From: Tychonema sp. LEGE 07203
Lineage (GTDB): Bacteria; Cyanobacteriota; Cyanobacteriia; Cyanobacteriales; Microcoleaceae
DNA: 48,486 bases
Direction: 5' to 3'
Assembly (NCBI RefSeq): GCF_015207285.1
Contig: NZ_JADEXD010000032.1
Location: forward strand, 1 to 48,486
Every line of letters starts with the position of its first letter. Position 1 is the stretch's first letter. This document shows positions 32,496 through 41,224 of this stretch, in pieces. The translations under genes were made by a program, and so were the position numbers. The notes below the pieces were generated by a model. The model saw only the letters and a list, made by a program, of their open reading frames with translations, did no database searches and was not told the origin of the DNA.

Positions 32496-32895
32496 AAATG
32501 TAGCAGCAATTAGGCTGCGCCGTAATTTTGAGGTTTAGTCTTTGATTATAAGCTAATTTGACCGGAATTTTAGAGATTGAGCCTGTGTTTCTGTCTTTTC
32601 ATGCTGTAGGCGGTGTTCTGCCGATCGCCCGTTTAAACATCGAGCCATAAAAAATAGGCACAGCCTGCGGATCTGCATTCCCAGCCCGACTCTGAGAATG
32701 AGAAATAAAACTTAAATAACTCAACAAATCATCTCATCTGTGGTAATTCTTTGATGATTGTGAAGGTAGATATAGGATTTTAGCGATCGGCTATTATTGA
32801 AAACAACCAAGAGTTTAGTTTTTGACGGCAGCTTAAAACAGCAGCTTAAAACTAGAAACTAAATTATCCTAAAGCCAATAAATAGGTAGTGTAAT
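32496..32895. other. intergenic space between der and the cupin gene
   Basis: These divergent genes are separated by 400 bp. A repeat fragment GTTTAAACATC (about 32632) followed by GGATCTGCATTCCCAG (32669-32684) resembles that at 28751-28826. Otherwise it is AT-rich and probably holds promoters for both genes. No ORF or RNA is supported. Confidence 0.5.
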
Positions 32896-33438
32896 ATGGG
32901 TGTCCTGCAACTAGAAGACGGTACGACATACAGCGATATCCGGGCGATCGCCAGGAAACTGGCTATTTTAAATATTGAAGTCGATCGCCTGCCAACGCAA
33001 AAAAAATCTGCGGTTCAAAAAATCCTACTCCAAGACATTCTCGATGTCACAGAAAAACAGCAGATCCTCGCAGCATTTAACAGCAAGTTTGAACGGTTAA
33101 AGCTGACAAGCGGATGTCAGTGGTGCGACTTAAAAGTGCTGCATCCCGGTTCGCCACAGATTTACCCAATCATGACTCAAAGCGATCGCACTCACACCCA
33201 CACAGATGCAGAAGTTCTTCACGTTTTAGCTGGAGAATGCGTTTTTGGGTTTGTGTATCCTAACGGCTCTCAGGTACAATTAATGCTGCAAGCTGAAGAA
33301 TACATTAAAGTGCCGGCAAATACCGAACATTGGTTTTATCTCACTCCGTCCCTGTACTTAAAAGCCTTGCAGTATTACACCACTTCTCGAGGCTGGGTTC
33401 CTCAGTATACTAACAGGAAACTCAAAATTAAAAACTAA
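32896..33438 (+). CDS. acireductone dioxygenase-like cupin
   Basis: A 180-residue single-domain cupin. The metal ligands fit acireductone dioxygenase (MtnD): H100 and H102 in THTHTDAE, E106, and H145 in VPANTEHWF, nearly the family's 96/98/102/140 spacing. ARD oxidises the acireductone of the methionine salvage pathway, with Fe or Ni determining the product. The N-terminal helical part with LPTQKKSAVQKILLQDI fits the family. No other methionine salvage genes are nearby, so substrate is inferred. The plus-strand gene stands alone and is followed by a MITE-A copy. Confidence 0.8.
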   Translation: MGVLQLEDGTTYSDIRAIARKLAILNIEVDRLPTQKKSAVQKILLQDILDVTEKQQILAAFNSKFERLKLTSGCQWCDLKVLHPGSPQIYPIMTQSDRTHTHTDAEVLHVLAGECVFGFVYPNGSQVQLMLQAEEYIKVPANTEHWFYLTPSLYLKALQYYTTSRGWVPQYTNRKLKIKN

Positions 33439-33490
33439 ATCAAAAATAAAACGGCGGTTGAAATTGGTGCTGTAAAAGCCATGTCCGGGC

Positions 33491-33596
33491 AAGCTGTCGC
33501 GCAAATAAACATTGCATATTTAGGGCGGGCTCTCCTGCGGGCCCCACAAGAATTTTATTGTTTTGTAACACACAGTTTAAATGCCGCAACAGCTTA
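33491..33596. mobile_element. MITE-A copy 4
   Basis: A 106-bp element with ends AAGCTGTCG / CAACAGCTTA and subterminal GTTTAAATGC. It is the inverse orientation of the copy at 38675, sharing GCGCAAATAA and ATTGCATATT near one end. Confidence 0.65.
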
Positions 33597-33645
33597 AAGG
33601 TGTGCAAAGAAAAGAACGTAAATTTAACGGCCCGGTATTCTAATT

Positions 33646-34452
33646 CTAATTCGGGGGGGCGATCGTTTCAATTTCTTCGCAGCGCTGCAACAGTGCTTCT
33701 ATTTCCTGAGCGAGCAAAATTACTTCCGGCCAAGAAGAACCGTTGATTAAATCTTGGGCGTGAGCTAATTTGTTTCTCAATGCTTCTGCTGACTTTAAAA
33801 AACGCTCTCCGTAACGTTTGGATTTGAGCCCGAGCCGATCGACTATTTCCGCAGAAGTCAGGATTAAATCTCGCTTGTCGCAAAATTGCAGGTAATCGAT
33901 TAAATCAATTGCTTCATTTCGCGCTCGCCCCAATTCCCACAGGTGTTTTGCTGCTGAAATGCGATCGCTCTTCAGCCAATTCTGCCACGAATCTTGGGGA
34001 AAGTAGATCCGCACAATCCGCAATAAATTCATTTCTAGCAGCGTCACCAACCCAAACAGCAGCATCCGCACCGGTGCTTTTTGCAAATCGCCACAGGTGA
34101 CAATCCCGTTGATGCGGTTGCTTTCGAGTACAAATAATCTCGGTTTTTCTCGCAGCAGCGGCAGCAATTCCATCAACGGAGTCGAGGCGGCGATCAATTC
34201 ACAGGGGTGAAAAATTTGCTGGTAGTCGCTACATTTGCCGGAGATTAAGTGCGATCGTTCCACATAGCCGCAAACCATCCCGTTTTCTTCGATCCCCAGC
34301 ACGTCAAAATCCCGGGCCTCCATCCACGATCGCAATTTAGCTGCGTCTTCGCCAGCCGGGACTGATTTTAGCGCTTCCGCCAGGTATTTAACCGTAATGC
34401 TGTCTTTGAATAAATTCCGCAAGTCAACGGAACTTGATTTTAAATGTTTCAT
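33646..34452 (-). CDS. CBS-domain protein with C-terminal HEPN-like domain
   Basis: A 268-residue protein. Residues about 20-130 form a CBS pair, which usually binds adenine nucleotides (DFDVLGIEENGMVCGYVER and LFVLESNRINGIVTCGDLQ). The C-terminal 140 residues are helical and carry RNKLAH (R226 to H231), the R-x4-H pattern of HEPN ribonucleases and Apea-like domains. This suggests a nucleotide-gated RNase or RNA-binding protein, but the HEPN assignment is an inference from motif and helix content. There is no signal or membrane segment. The HEARO-like RNA candidate lies about 120 bp upstream. Confidence 0.7.
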   Translation of the reverse strand: MKHLKSSSVDLRNLFKDSITVKYLAEALKSVPAGEDAAKLRSWMEARDFDVLGIEENGMVCGYVERSHLISGKCSDYQQIFHPCELIAASTPLMELLPLLREKPRLFVLESNRINGIVTCGDLQKAPVRMLLFGLVTLLEMNLLRIVRIYFPQDSWQNWLKSDRISAAKHLWELGRARNEAIDLIDYLQFCDKRDLILTSAEIVDRLGLKSKRYGERFLKSAEALRNKLAHAQDLINGSSWPEVILLAQEIEALLQRCEEIETIAPPN

Positions 34453-34507
34453 CTACTTTAAATTGCCCAAAAAGCTGTAATTGTCCATCGCATCCTCAAT
34501 CGAATGA

Positions 34508-34665
34508 CTTCCGCCTTTCACCTAATTTACTTGTTCGTTAATTCCGGGCAATAATGGTTGGCTGCAAGAGTTATGACGGGCGGTTGACACCGCCAGAAAG
34601 TCAAAGTTTCCTCGGCAGAAAGCCGACTGGTTCGTAAAGGGAAACCCCAACCCGAATTTGGTGTA
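34508..34665 (+). ncRNA. structured RNA candidate, HEARO/omega-RNA-like
   Basis: Two well-formed stems: TGAC (34574-34577) with GTCA (34600-34603) around hairpin GGCGGT-TGAC-ACCGCC; then GTTTCC (34606-34611) with GGAAAC (34640-34645) around TCGGC-AGAAA-GCCGA. ATGA stands just before 34508, and HEARO elements are reported to insert after ATGA. No IscB gene is adjacent, so it would be a solo copy. Identification is by recalled shape and could be wrong. Confidence 0.4.
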
Positions 34666-34787
34666 ATTTAGCTTTCTAGTTATCGCAAAAACAACTCAAA
34701 CATTGACAGTCAAACTCATCTAAAAACTTAATTTTACTGCCAAACAGAACTCCCTGTCAAACGAGCATTTCGTGATTTAAGGAGCTT

Positions 34788-35155
34788 TTAATTAACAGCA
34801 AACATCCCCTTCAGCTAGGGACAAATGTGTAGAAGCTTGCACCGATCGAATGTAATCGCCTTGATAGCAAACTTCCCCTTCTATAATTAAATCTCCTTCT
34901 AATACTAACACTTCTTCCGAGGCAGCGTGTCGGTGCAGGGGAAAAGCTACTCCCGGTTACAGTCGCATCAAGCAAGTAATTTCGCGCTTTTTATTGTCAA
35001 TGTAAAGTTTGCCGGTCCAAACTCCGGGAACTCCATAAGGTTTCCATCTGACATCGCCCGATCGCACAATTAAAGAGCGAGTATTATTCTCTGTTTTCTC
35101 GGTAACAATTGGCAGCCAATCAACTAATTCTGCCGGAGTTGGCGGCAGTTAGGCG
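34788..35155 (-). pseudogene. cupin (ChrR-like) remnant with nonsense codon
   Basis: Minus-strand translation gives a cupin of the ChrR/anti-sigma type: PPTPAELVDWLPI, then VRWKPYGVPGVWTGKLYID and ITCLMRL, an in-frame TAA, then PGVAFPLHRHAASEEVLVLE, ending at TAA near 34792. The metal-binding HRHAASEE motif lies after the stop. The beginning is also missing: TAA precedes the first recognisable codon. The gene is dead by nonsense and 5' loss. Confidence 0.65.
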
Positions 35156-35527
35156 GCTATAGGCTGGAACAGGCGGTTTTTCAGATCGGCGGCCACAGAA
35201 ACCGGAGGAGCTGCTACTCTGAATGCTGTCGATCTTTTGAACGGTAGCGATCGTATCGATCCAAATGCGATCGCCGGAGCTTTCTTGCCCGATGTTATGC
35301 GGATCGATACCACAAAACGCAGCGGCTATGCTAGCGCGACAAATGCTCGAGGAAGTTTGATCGGAGGTGGTTTGCTGATGGACGATGTGATTGATATTAC
35401 TTTGGGAGCTTTGGTGGGTTCTTTGGTTGGGGATAACGTTTCATATAACGGAATTCCGGGAAATCCGGCTCAGGGAGACAAGCCGTTAGAAGCAAATTTT
35501 CCTTATTTGGCTTTGCCGAATTGGTGA
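35153..35527 (+). pseudogene. DUF4331 C-terminal remnant
   Basis: The open frame from 35153 encodes a stretch like the C-terminal end of DUF4331 proteins: LRIDTT-type start (MRIDTTKRSGYASATNARGS), GGGLLMDDVIDITLGALVG, and the ending KPLEANFPYLALPNW. Whole proteins are several hundred residues, so only the last part remains, and no good start or ribosome-binding site is visible. It overlaps the edge of the cupin remnant on the other strand, so this looks like a decayed stress-type locus. Confidence 0.5.
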
Positions 35528-35554
35528 TTGGTGATTGCTTGTTGGCTAATGACA

Positions 35555-35700
35555 TATAGCACTTATCAGAAAGATGAGGCATGCCTTATGCCTTATGCCC
35601 GCGCCGGCCTCCGTGGCCCGCGCCGGGCCGAAGGGCGAGCGCGAAGCGGAGGGAGTGGGAAGAAGGCCGACAGCACCTTATATTTCTAAGAAAGGCTATA
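35555..35700. mobile_element. MITE-B copy 1
   Basis: Starts TATAGCACTTATCAGAAAGA and ends AAAGGCTATA, with a GC-rich centre. It shares its ends and GACAGCACCT or GACAGTACCT motif with copies at 38922 and 45436. It has no coding capacity. Confidence 0.6.
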
Positions 35701-35763
35701 TTTTTATTAAAAATCGCCTCGACAAGAATTTGAATTGGTGGCAAATTTCCACTAATTCAAGGT

Positions 35764-36201
35764 TCAGATTGAACTATGTTTATTAATAATTTCGGCTAAA
35801 TCCGGCACTCCCTTTTCCACGTAAGTCTTAGCTGAGGGGCGGAGTTTGCCATAGGCGCCTTTAACAACTGCTCTTGTGCTGTTTTCAGCTTTTTTGTCAC
35901 TGATTTGGAGCAATTGATCCGCTACTTCAGCTTTTCTTTGGGCGAGATATTCGACTGGGTTGCCATTGTTTACTGCTTCAGTCCACATCGGATCGAGTGC
36001 TGTCGAGATTTCGGGCAGAAGTTGATCCACGACTTGGGCGCAATAGTCAGCCCGTATTCCTTTGACTGTAGAGTAGGCAGCTTTCAGAGCCAAACCGCCC
36101 AATCCTTGCGCTGCTGCAACTTGTTTCTCTATCAACTTTACGCAGTCATCAACAAAATTGTCTCTATTGTTTTCATTCAATAGAATATCGCTAAGTGCCA
36201 T
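35764..36201 (-). CDS. DUF6918 family protein
   Basis: A helical protein of about 145 residues and unknown function. It begins MALSDILLNENNRDNFVDDC and continues with VKLIEKQVAAAQGLGGLALK. The conserved VKGAYGKLRPSAKTYVEKGV lies near the end, and I recognise this as DUF6918. Start ATG at 36199-36201 was chosen over the upstream TTG because AAGGAGAG stands 5 bases before it. There is no signal peptide. Confidence 0.8.
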   Translation of the reverse strand: MALSDILLNENNRDNFVDDCVKLIEKQVAAAQGLGGLALKAAYSTVKGIRADYCAQVVDQLLPEISTALDPMWTEAVNNGNPVEYLAQRKAEVADQLLQISDKKAENSTRAVVKGAYGKLRPSAKTYVEKGVPDLAEIINKHSSI

Positions 36202-36491
36202 TTCGCTCTCCTTCAATTAACGGTCAATGTCCTGATTAGCTTTGGGCTCCTTCTGGGGAGCATATATCTATTTTGAGCCTTCACTGACAATTGCACAAGT
36301 ATTTTAAGTTTTGAGTGTTTGTACTTGAAAACCTGATTTTAATATTTATCTAGTATGCGATCGCAATTATCGCAATTAATATCGGATCTGCTAATTTTTA
36401 TTTACTTACTGTTCGATCGAACTTATGAGTTGCCAACAGTCACTTGACAAAGAGAACAGATGGCACTTGCGCCTATCATCTTCCGCCTCGA

Positions 36492-36674
36492 TTAAGATTC
36501 GACCTTCGGCTCGAAGCCCGCAGGTACTGAAACCAGTGGAAGTTTCAGGGCCCGTGCCGGCAGGTCGATCGATCGCAATACAATATTTTTCGGTAAATTG
36601 GAGGCAGTGCTGACTCCAGCAAAAATTTGAAGCGATAAGGTTAAAGCCGCAGCTAACAACAATTTTTCCAACAT
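36492..36674 (-). CDS. small secreted peptide, unknown
   Basis: A 60-residue peptide with a signal sequence (MLEKLLLAAALTLSLQIFAG, then a probable cleavage after VSTA-S). The remaining 35 residues are basic and proline-containing. Start ATG at 36672-36674 was chosen because GGAGGT stands 6 bases before it, while the upstream in-frame ATG has none. No homology is recognised. Confidence 0.6.
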   Translation of the reverse strand: MLEKLLLAAALTLSLQIFAGVSTASNLPKNIVLRSIDLPARALKLPLVSVPAGFEPKVES

Positions 36675-37047
36675 GGCACTACCTCCAAATCTATCTATGC
36701 CCGAAGGCATACTTCCTCTTACACCTACACCTTACAGAACAACTTCTACCGCTAGTGCGATCGAACCAGCACACTTAAGTGACTGATATCACCGCTGAAG
36801 AGGGGGTGACACCAATCAGGGGTGAGAGGAAGGAGAGGAAAGCGAGCGAGATTGGGGGAGCGCGACAAATCTTCACGTTCGACCATCCACCCGTGAAATC
36901 CTTTAAATCCGTTCAATCGATTGCACTCATCCGTTGCCGAACTTGTTTCCAAATAGAGAATTGTCCTAGAGAAAGAAGCCGTTGAGTGTCTCGCAAAGGT
37001 AGAATTAGCGCGTAGAAGTTATTTGACACAGCGGAGGTACCGACAAG
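36675..37047. other. intergenic space upstream of ycf66
   Basis: A 373-bp spacer between divergent genes. No repeat family was recognised beyond a purine-rich stretch (about 36826-36870). It probably holds both promoters. GGAGGT lies 9 bases before the ycf66 start. Confidence 0.5.
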
Positions 37048-38619
37048 ATGCTTGCATACATTCTGGCGTTGGCGGTCGGTCTGGGCAGCTTCAGTATTTA
37101 CATGGCGGCCTTCTTTTTTCCAGAAGTTCACCGCAAAAGTGATTTTACCTGGAGCGGGGTAGGACTTTTTTATGCGTTAATTTTATGGGCTTGTGCGGGG
37201 CGAATTACTGGCGCTCTCCTGCTGGGTCAAATGGCGGGGGTGGCCATGCTGGGCTGGTTCGCTTGGGAAACTCTGACTTTGCGCCGGCTGGTAACGCCCG
37301 TTGCTCAGCAAACGCCGATTCCTAAGTCGCCGAATTTGACCGGGGCGACGGGCGGGCCGCTATCAGGTTTGTTTGGTAAGAAGCCAGAACCCGCAGCCAA
37401 AAAACCTAAGTTTGTTCGATCGCCCAAACCGAAAGCAGATGCTGTTCCAGCACCCGCTGCGAACGAGAGCCAAGTCAAGGTAGAAGAACAGCCGGCGACT
37501 CCCCCAATAGCTGAAACTATTGCCGAAAGCCCGATCGGCCCTGACTTGACAATTCCCGAAGAAAAAGCACCTGCAATTGCAGAGATACCAGTATTTCCCG
37601 TCGAAACTCCTGCTGCTGAGACTTCACCAGACCCAGCAGAATCAGCCAGCAGCTTCACTCCTCTACCTCCTCCTATAGAATTTTCAGAAATTGCCGCCCC
37701 AGCAACTGTGGAGCCAGCAGAGGCTCAGCCACAGCCTCAACAGCAGCCTGAAACAGACGATTTTGAGGAGATTTGGAGGGCGAAGGCTAAAGAGTCCGAG
37801 CCGGCAGCTCCCACAACAGCCCCGACAGCAGCCCCGACGGCAGCTCCAACGGCAGCCCCAGCAGGCAAGTCAACTCCAGCCAAAGCAGCTAAAAAATCCG
37901 GGGGTTTCGGAAGTTTGTTCGACAATATCAAAAATAGTCTCGGCGGTATCTTGGGGCTCGGTGGCGATAAAAGCAAGTCTGATGCAAAGACTCCGGCGAC
38001 AACAGAGAAAAAGACTCCAGAGCCGATCGCACCTGAATCTAAAACAACGGCAATTCCTGCACCGGATCTCGATCGGATTCTCGAATCAGAATTAGCCGAA
38101 GCCGCCAGCGAAGCAGCAGCCGAAACCAGCAACACTGCGGTTGAAACCAGCCAAGCAGTGCCGTTTCCCACCGATGTAGAAACAATGGCCGATTTGATGG
38201 AGGCTCAAACCGCGAGTTCTGCAACATCTGCAACAATAGAGGAAAGTTCGATCGGCGATCGAGATCCGTCGGCTGACAGCCAGACACCGCCCGCTGCGGT
38301 TGGTGAAACCGAAGCAGCAGCAAATGTACCGGAAGCACAAGCCCCAGAACCATCTCTCGAAATGACTGTGGTGGAAATGATTGCAGTAGCGCCGGTGGAA
38401 ATCCCAGAATCGGGACAACCCGAGGAGACGAGCGGGGTAGAAGTGGTTTCAGTAACAGTTGTGTCGATCGAATCCACAGAAAAACAACCCTCTTCCGAGG
38501 AAGAACCACCGGAATTGACTCGCCCGACTCCTCCCACTTCCGAAATAGTAGAAACTCCCCAACCTGCCGCTGAATCCAAGTCAGAGAATCTATCCGACGA
38601 AGGTAAGCCCCCAGCTTGA
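37048..38619 (+). CDS. ycf66: Ycf66 family protein with long disordered tail
   Basis: A 523-residue protein. The N-terminal 90 residues are the Ycf66 domain with three membrane segments (AYILALAVGLGSFSIYMAAF, then VGLFYALILWACAGRI and LGWFAWETL). Ycf66 is found in cyanobacteria and some plastids and its function is unknown. The remaining 430 residues are Pro/Ala/Glu/Thr-rich and likely disordered, with an APTAAPTAAPTAAP repeat at about residues 254-270 (37807-37866). A short globular patch with GGFGSLFDNIKNSLGGILGL follows. The tail is far longer than in most Ycf66 proteins. Confidence 0.9.
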   Translation: MLAYILALAVGLGSFSIYMAAFFFPEVHRKSDFTWSGVGLFYALILWACAGRITGALLLGQMAGVAMLGWFAWETLTLRRLVTPVAQQTPIPKSPNLTGATGGPLSGLFGKKPEPAAKKPKFVRSPKPKADAVPAPAANESQVKVEEQPATPPIAETIAESPIGPDLTIPEEKAPAIAEIPVFPVETPAAETSPDPAESASSFTPLPPPIEFSEIAAPATVEPAEAQPQPQQQPETDDFEEIWRAKAKESEPAAPTTAPTAAPTAAPTAAPAGKSTPAKAAKKSGGFGSLFDNIKNSLGGILGLGGDKSKSDAKTPATTEKKTPEPIAPESKTTAIPAPDLDRILESELAEAASEAAAETSNTAVETSQAVPFPTDVETMADLMEAQTASSATSATIEESSIGDRDPSADSQTPPAAVGETEAAANVPEAQAPEPSLEMTVVEMIAVAPVEIPESGQPEETSGVEVVSVTVVSIESTEKQPSSEEEPPELTRPTPPTSEIVETPQPAAESKSENLSDEGKPPA

Positions 38620-38674
38620 GCAAAAAAGCAAAATGTAGAAACCAGAATTTTGGCGATTCTGTTTTCTACCTTCT

Positions 38675-38791
38675 TAAGCTGTTGTGGCATTTAAACTGTA
38701 TGTCAAAAAACAATACAACAATGAGTGGGGAGTAGGGGTTGGGCACGCGAGCCCGCCCTGAATATGCAATTTTTATTTGCGCGACAGCTTA
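38675..38791. mobile_element. MITE-A copy 5
   Basis: A 117-bp element with left end TAAGCTGTTGTGGCATTTAA and right end TTTGCGCGACAGCTTA. It closely matches the copy at 33491-33596 in inverse orientation, including a GCCCGCCCTGAATATGCAAT block. Confidence 0.7.
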
Positions 38792-38921
38792 TCTCCAGTC
38801 AGGAAAATCACCCATCATAAAATGCGCCGTGAAAACGAAGAGTCTTCAAAGCCCAACAATAGGTCAATCAAAACTCTTCGTATTTACTACAAACGACTTT
38901 TATTGTGAGTGATTTACCGGA

Positions 38922-39024
38922 TATAGCACTTATCAGAAAGATGAGGTATGCCTTATGCTTTTAGGCCCGATGCCCGATGCTTTTAGGCCCGACAGTACCT
39001 CATATGAGAGCTTGAAAGGCTATA
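38922..39024. mobile_element. MITE-B copy 2
   Basis: A 103-bp element with ends TATAGCACTTATCAGAAAGA and GAGAGCTTGAAAGGCTATA. Inner arms carry GATGAGGTATGCC and GACAGTACCTCATATG. The centre has TTTTAGGCCCGA twice. Confidence 0.65.
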
Positions 39025-39079
39025 TGATATTACTTCTAATTTCTATTTTGTGCCTTCTACCTTCTGGTTTTAAAATATT

Positions 39080-40546
39080 ATGAAAGCAATTATGGTCGTG
39101 GGAACAACTTCTCACGCAGGAAAATCTTTACTCGTTGCAGCACTGTGTCGAATCTTGGCTCGGCGCGGCTGGCGGATAACTCCCTTTAAAGGTCAGAATA
39201 TGGCGCTGAATTCCTATGTCACCGCCAGTGGCGGAGAGATGGGCTACGCTCAAGCAGTGCAAGCTTGGGCTGCGGGTGTCCCGCCTTGGGTAGAAATGAA
39301 TCCGATTTTGCTCAAGCCACAAGGAGACATGACTTCTCAATTGATTGTCAAGGGCAAGGCGATAGCCAATGTGCGAGCATCTCAATATTACGAGCAGTAT
39401 TTCGATCTCGGCTGGCAAGCGATTCGGGAATCTTTAGAAGTTCTGAGTCAAGAATTTGATGCGATCGTCTGCGAGGGAGCCGGCAGCCCTGCTGAGATTA
39501 ATCTCAAACACCGCGATTTAACAAATATGCGGGTGGCAAAACATTTAAATGCTCGCACTTTGCTAGTCGTTGATATCGATCGCGGCGGCGCTTTTGCTCA
39601 CATCATCGGCACTTTGGAATTGCTAGATCCTGACGAACGAGCTTTAATTAAAGGATTCATTATTAACAAGTTCCGAGGACAAAAATCGATCTTAGATCCG
39701 GGGCTGACTTGGCTGGAAGAAAGGACGGGAATCCCGGTAGTTGGGGTGATTCCTTGGATAGACGAAGTTTTTCCCTCCGAAGATTCTCTCGATTTGCTCG
39801 ATCGGCGTTCTCCCAACACTCAAACCGACCTAAACATTTCCATCATCCGCCTGCCCCGAATTTCCAATTTTACCGACTTCGACCCCCTAGAGTCGGAAAC
39901 TACCGTCACCGTCAAATACATCAGCCCAAAAGACCAGTTAGGCCATCCAGATGCCGTGATTTTACCGGGTTCTAAAACTACAATTTCCGACTTGCACGTA
40001 CTCCGCCAAACAGGTATGGCAAAAGCTATTCAAAATTACTTAGTAGCTGGCGGTACAGTCATGGGAGTTTGTGGCGGCTTCCAGATGCTGGGAGAAAGTA
40101 TCAGCGATAAACAGGGGCTGGAGGGACAACAGGGAGAATTTGAAGGATTGGGATTGCTGCCTTTAAAAACTGCGATCGCCCCGAACAAAATTGCCCGCCA
40201 GCGTGTCGTAACATCTAACTATCCTCAACCGGGTTTACCAGTTTCAGGTTACGAAATTCACCAAGGAAGAACGCAAATGCTACAGTCAGATTTGACTCAA
40301 CCGCTATTTGACGATCCGACTTTAGGAATTGTCAACACTTCTCAATCAGTTTGGGGCACATACCTGCACGGCATCTTTGATAATGGAGCTTGGCGGCGAG
40401 CTTGGTTAAATCACTTGCGCCAGCAGCGGGGACTCCGCGCCTTGCCTACAGGTATTCCCAATTACCGGGAACACCGAGAAGCTCTGTTAGAGAGTCTAGC
40501 GGATACAGTGGAAAAACATTTAGATATGAACCAGATTTTAGGTTGA
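39080..40546 (+). CDS. cobQ: cobyric acid synthase CobQ
   Basis: A 488-residue glutamine-dependent amidotransferase that amidates four carboxylates of adenosyl-cobyrinic acid a,c-diamide in B12 synthesis. The N-terminal ATPase-like domain begins MVVGTTSHAGKSLLVAALC and contains FKGQNMALNSYVT. The C-terminal class I glutaminase has the nucleophilic Cys in MGVCGGFQMLGE and the His in GTYLHGIFDN. The length fits the family. A palindromic repeat that can terminate transcription lies 45 bp after the stop. Confidence 0.96.
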   Translation: MKAIMVVGTTSHAGKSLLVAALCRILARRGWRITPFKGQNMALNSYVTASGGEMGYAQAVQAWAAGVPPWVEMNPILLKPQGDMTSQLIVKGKAIANVRASQYYEQYFDLGWQAIRESLEVLSQEFDAIVCEGAGSPAEINLKHRDLTNMRVAKHLNARTLLVVDIDRGGAFAHIIGTLELLDPDERALIKGFIINKFRGQKSILDPGLTWLEERTGIPVVGVIPWIDEVFPSEDSLDLLDRRSPNTQTDLNISIIRLPRISNFTDFDPLESETTVTVKYISPKDQLGHPDAVILPGSKTTISDLHVLRQTGMAKAIQNYLVAGGTVMGVCGGFQMLGESISDKQGLEGQQGEFEGLGLLPLKTAIAPNKIARQRVVTSNYPQPGLPVSGYEIHQGRTQMLQSDLTQPLFDDPTLGIVNTSQSVWGTYLHGIFDNGAWRRAWLNHLRQQRGLRALPTGIPNYREHREALLESLADTVEKHLDMNQILG

Positions 40547-40987
40547 TCGTGACATCAAATCCGGTTAAACTGATATTTTGCACCTGTGGCAAAAACCGGG
40601 TTTCTGACCGCAAATTTAGCATCACAACCTATATCTTTCGTTCAGAAACCCGGTTTTTAAGAGCTTCCACACCAACGGTGCTCTTCTGTCAGGTCAAACA
40701 GATAAAATTCCCGAGGGGCGGGTTCACCAACAGGGAGCATCTCAAGGAAAGCAGCCCAGCCCAAAATTGGAGTTTTGAGGCAGGGGGCAGGAGGCAGTTC
40801 GGCTTGAGGAAAGAGGAAAAAGGAAAAAGGAAGGAGCCAGAAGAAGTGTTTTTACAAATATGAGATGCTCCCCACCAACATCTTTCATACCAACCAACAA
40901 TACAAGTAAAACCGCCCCGCCCCAACAGAAATGCTCAATCAATCCGACACGAGATAAATTATTAGTGAAAGCGGAGATTACAATTAA
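40547..40987. other. cobQ-ferredoxin spacer
   Basis: A 441-bp spacer with a 17-bp perfect palindrome (40591-40607 and 40642-40658) and a purine-rich stretch (about 40787-40845). No gene is supported, although several overlapping short ORFs exist. Confidence 0.6.
40591..40658 (+). terminator. palindromic repeat, possible cobQ terminator
   Basis: AAAAACCGGGTTTCTGA and its exact complement TCAGAAACCCGGTTTTT form a 17-bp stem with a 34-base loop, ending in T5. It belongs to the GAAACCCGG repeat family, so the terminator role is inferred. Confidence 0.6.
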
Positions 40988-41224
40988 ATGACAAAAATTG
41001 TTTTTTTACCTGATAATGTGACAATCGAAGCAGAAGCGGGAGAGCTTTTGCTAGATGTAGCCAAACGTGCGGGGGTTTCCATTCCTACCGGGTGTCTGAT
41101 GGGTTCTTGTCACGCTTGCGAAGTAGAAATTGACGGCGGCGAGACGATTTGTGCTTGTATTTCCGGCGTTCCTTCGGGGAAAAAGCAAGTTACAGTTAAT
41201 CTGTATTTTGATCCTGCTTGGTAA
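40988..41224 (+). CDS. short 2Fe-2S ferredoxin-like protein
   Basis: A 78-residue plant-type ferredoxin-fold protein. Three cluster cysteines follow the C-x4-C-x2-C pattern (C36, C41, C44, in GCLMGSCHACEVEI). The fourth is C55 or C57 (ETICACISG), only 11-13 residues later rather than the usual 30, so this is a minimal domain. It would carry electrons or a structural cluster. The partner is unknown. It lies 440 bp downstream of cobQ. Confidence 0.85.
   Translation: MTKIVFLPDNVTIEAEAGELLLDVAKRAGVSIPTGCLMGSCHACEVEIDGGETICACISGVPSGKKQVTVNLYFDPAW

Larger units (their letters stand above)
38620..39079. other. ycf66-cobQ spacer with two MITE copies
   Basis: A 460-bp gene-free spacer. It holds MITE-A copy 5 (38675-38791) and MITE-B copy 2 (38922-39024). 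The rest is AT-rich and should include the cobQ promoter. Confidence 0.7.

Noticed and set aside
37691-38690. Several long ORFs in other frames of the ycf66 tail
   Set aside because: They come from the low-complexity Pro/Ala/Glu-rich sequence, while the frame with the Ycf66 domain and ribosome-binding site is clear.
40390-40863. A 157-codon plus-strand ORF overlapping the cobQ end
   Set aside because: It starts inside cobQ in another frame and runs through palindromic repeat DNA.
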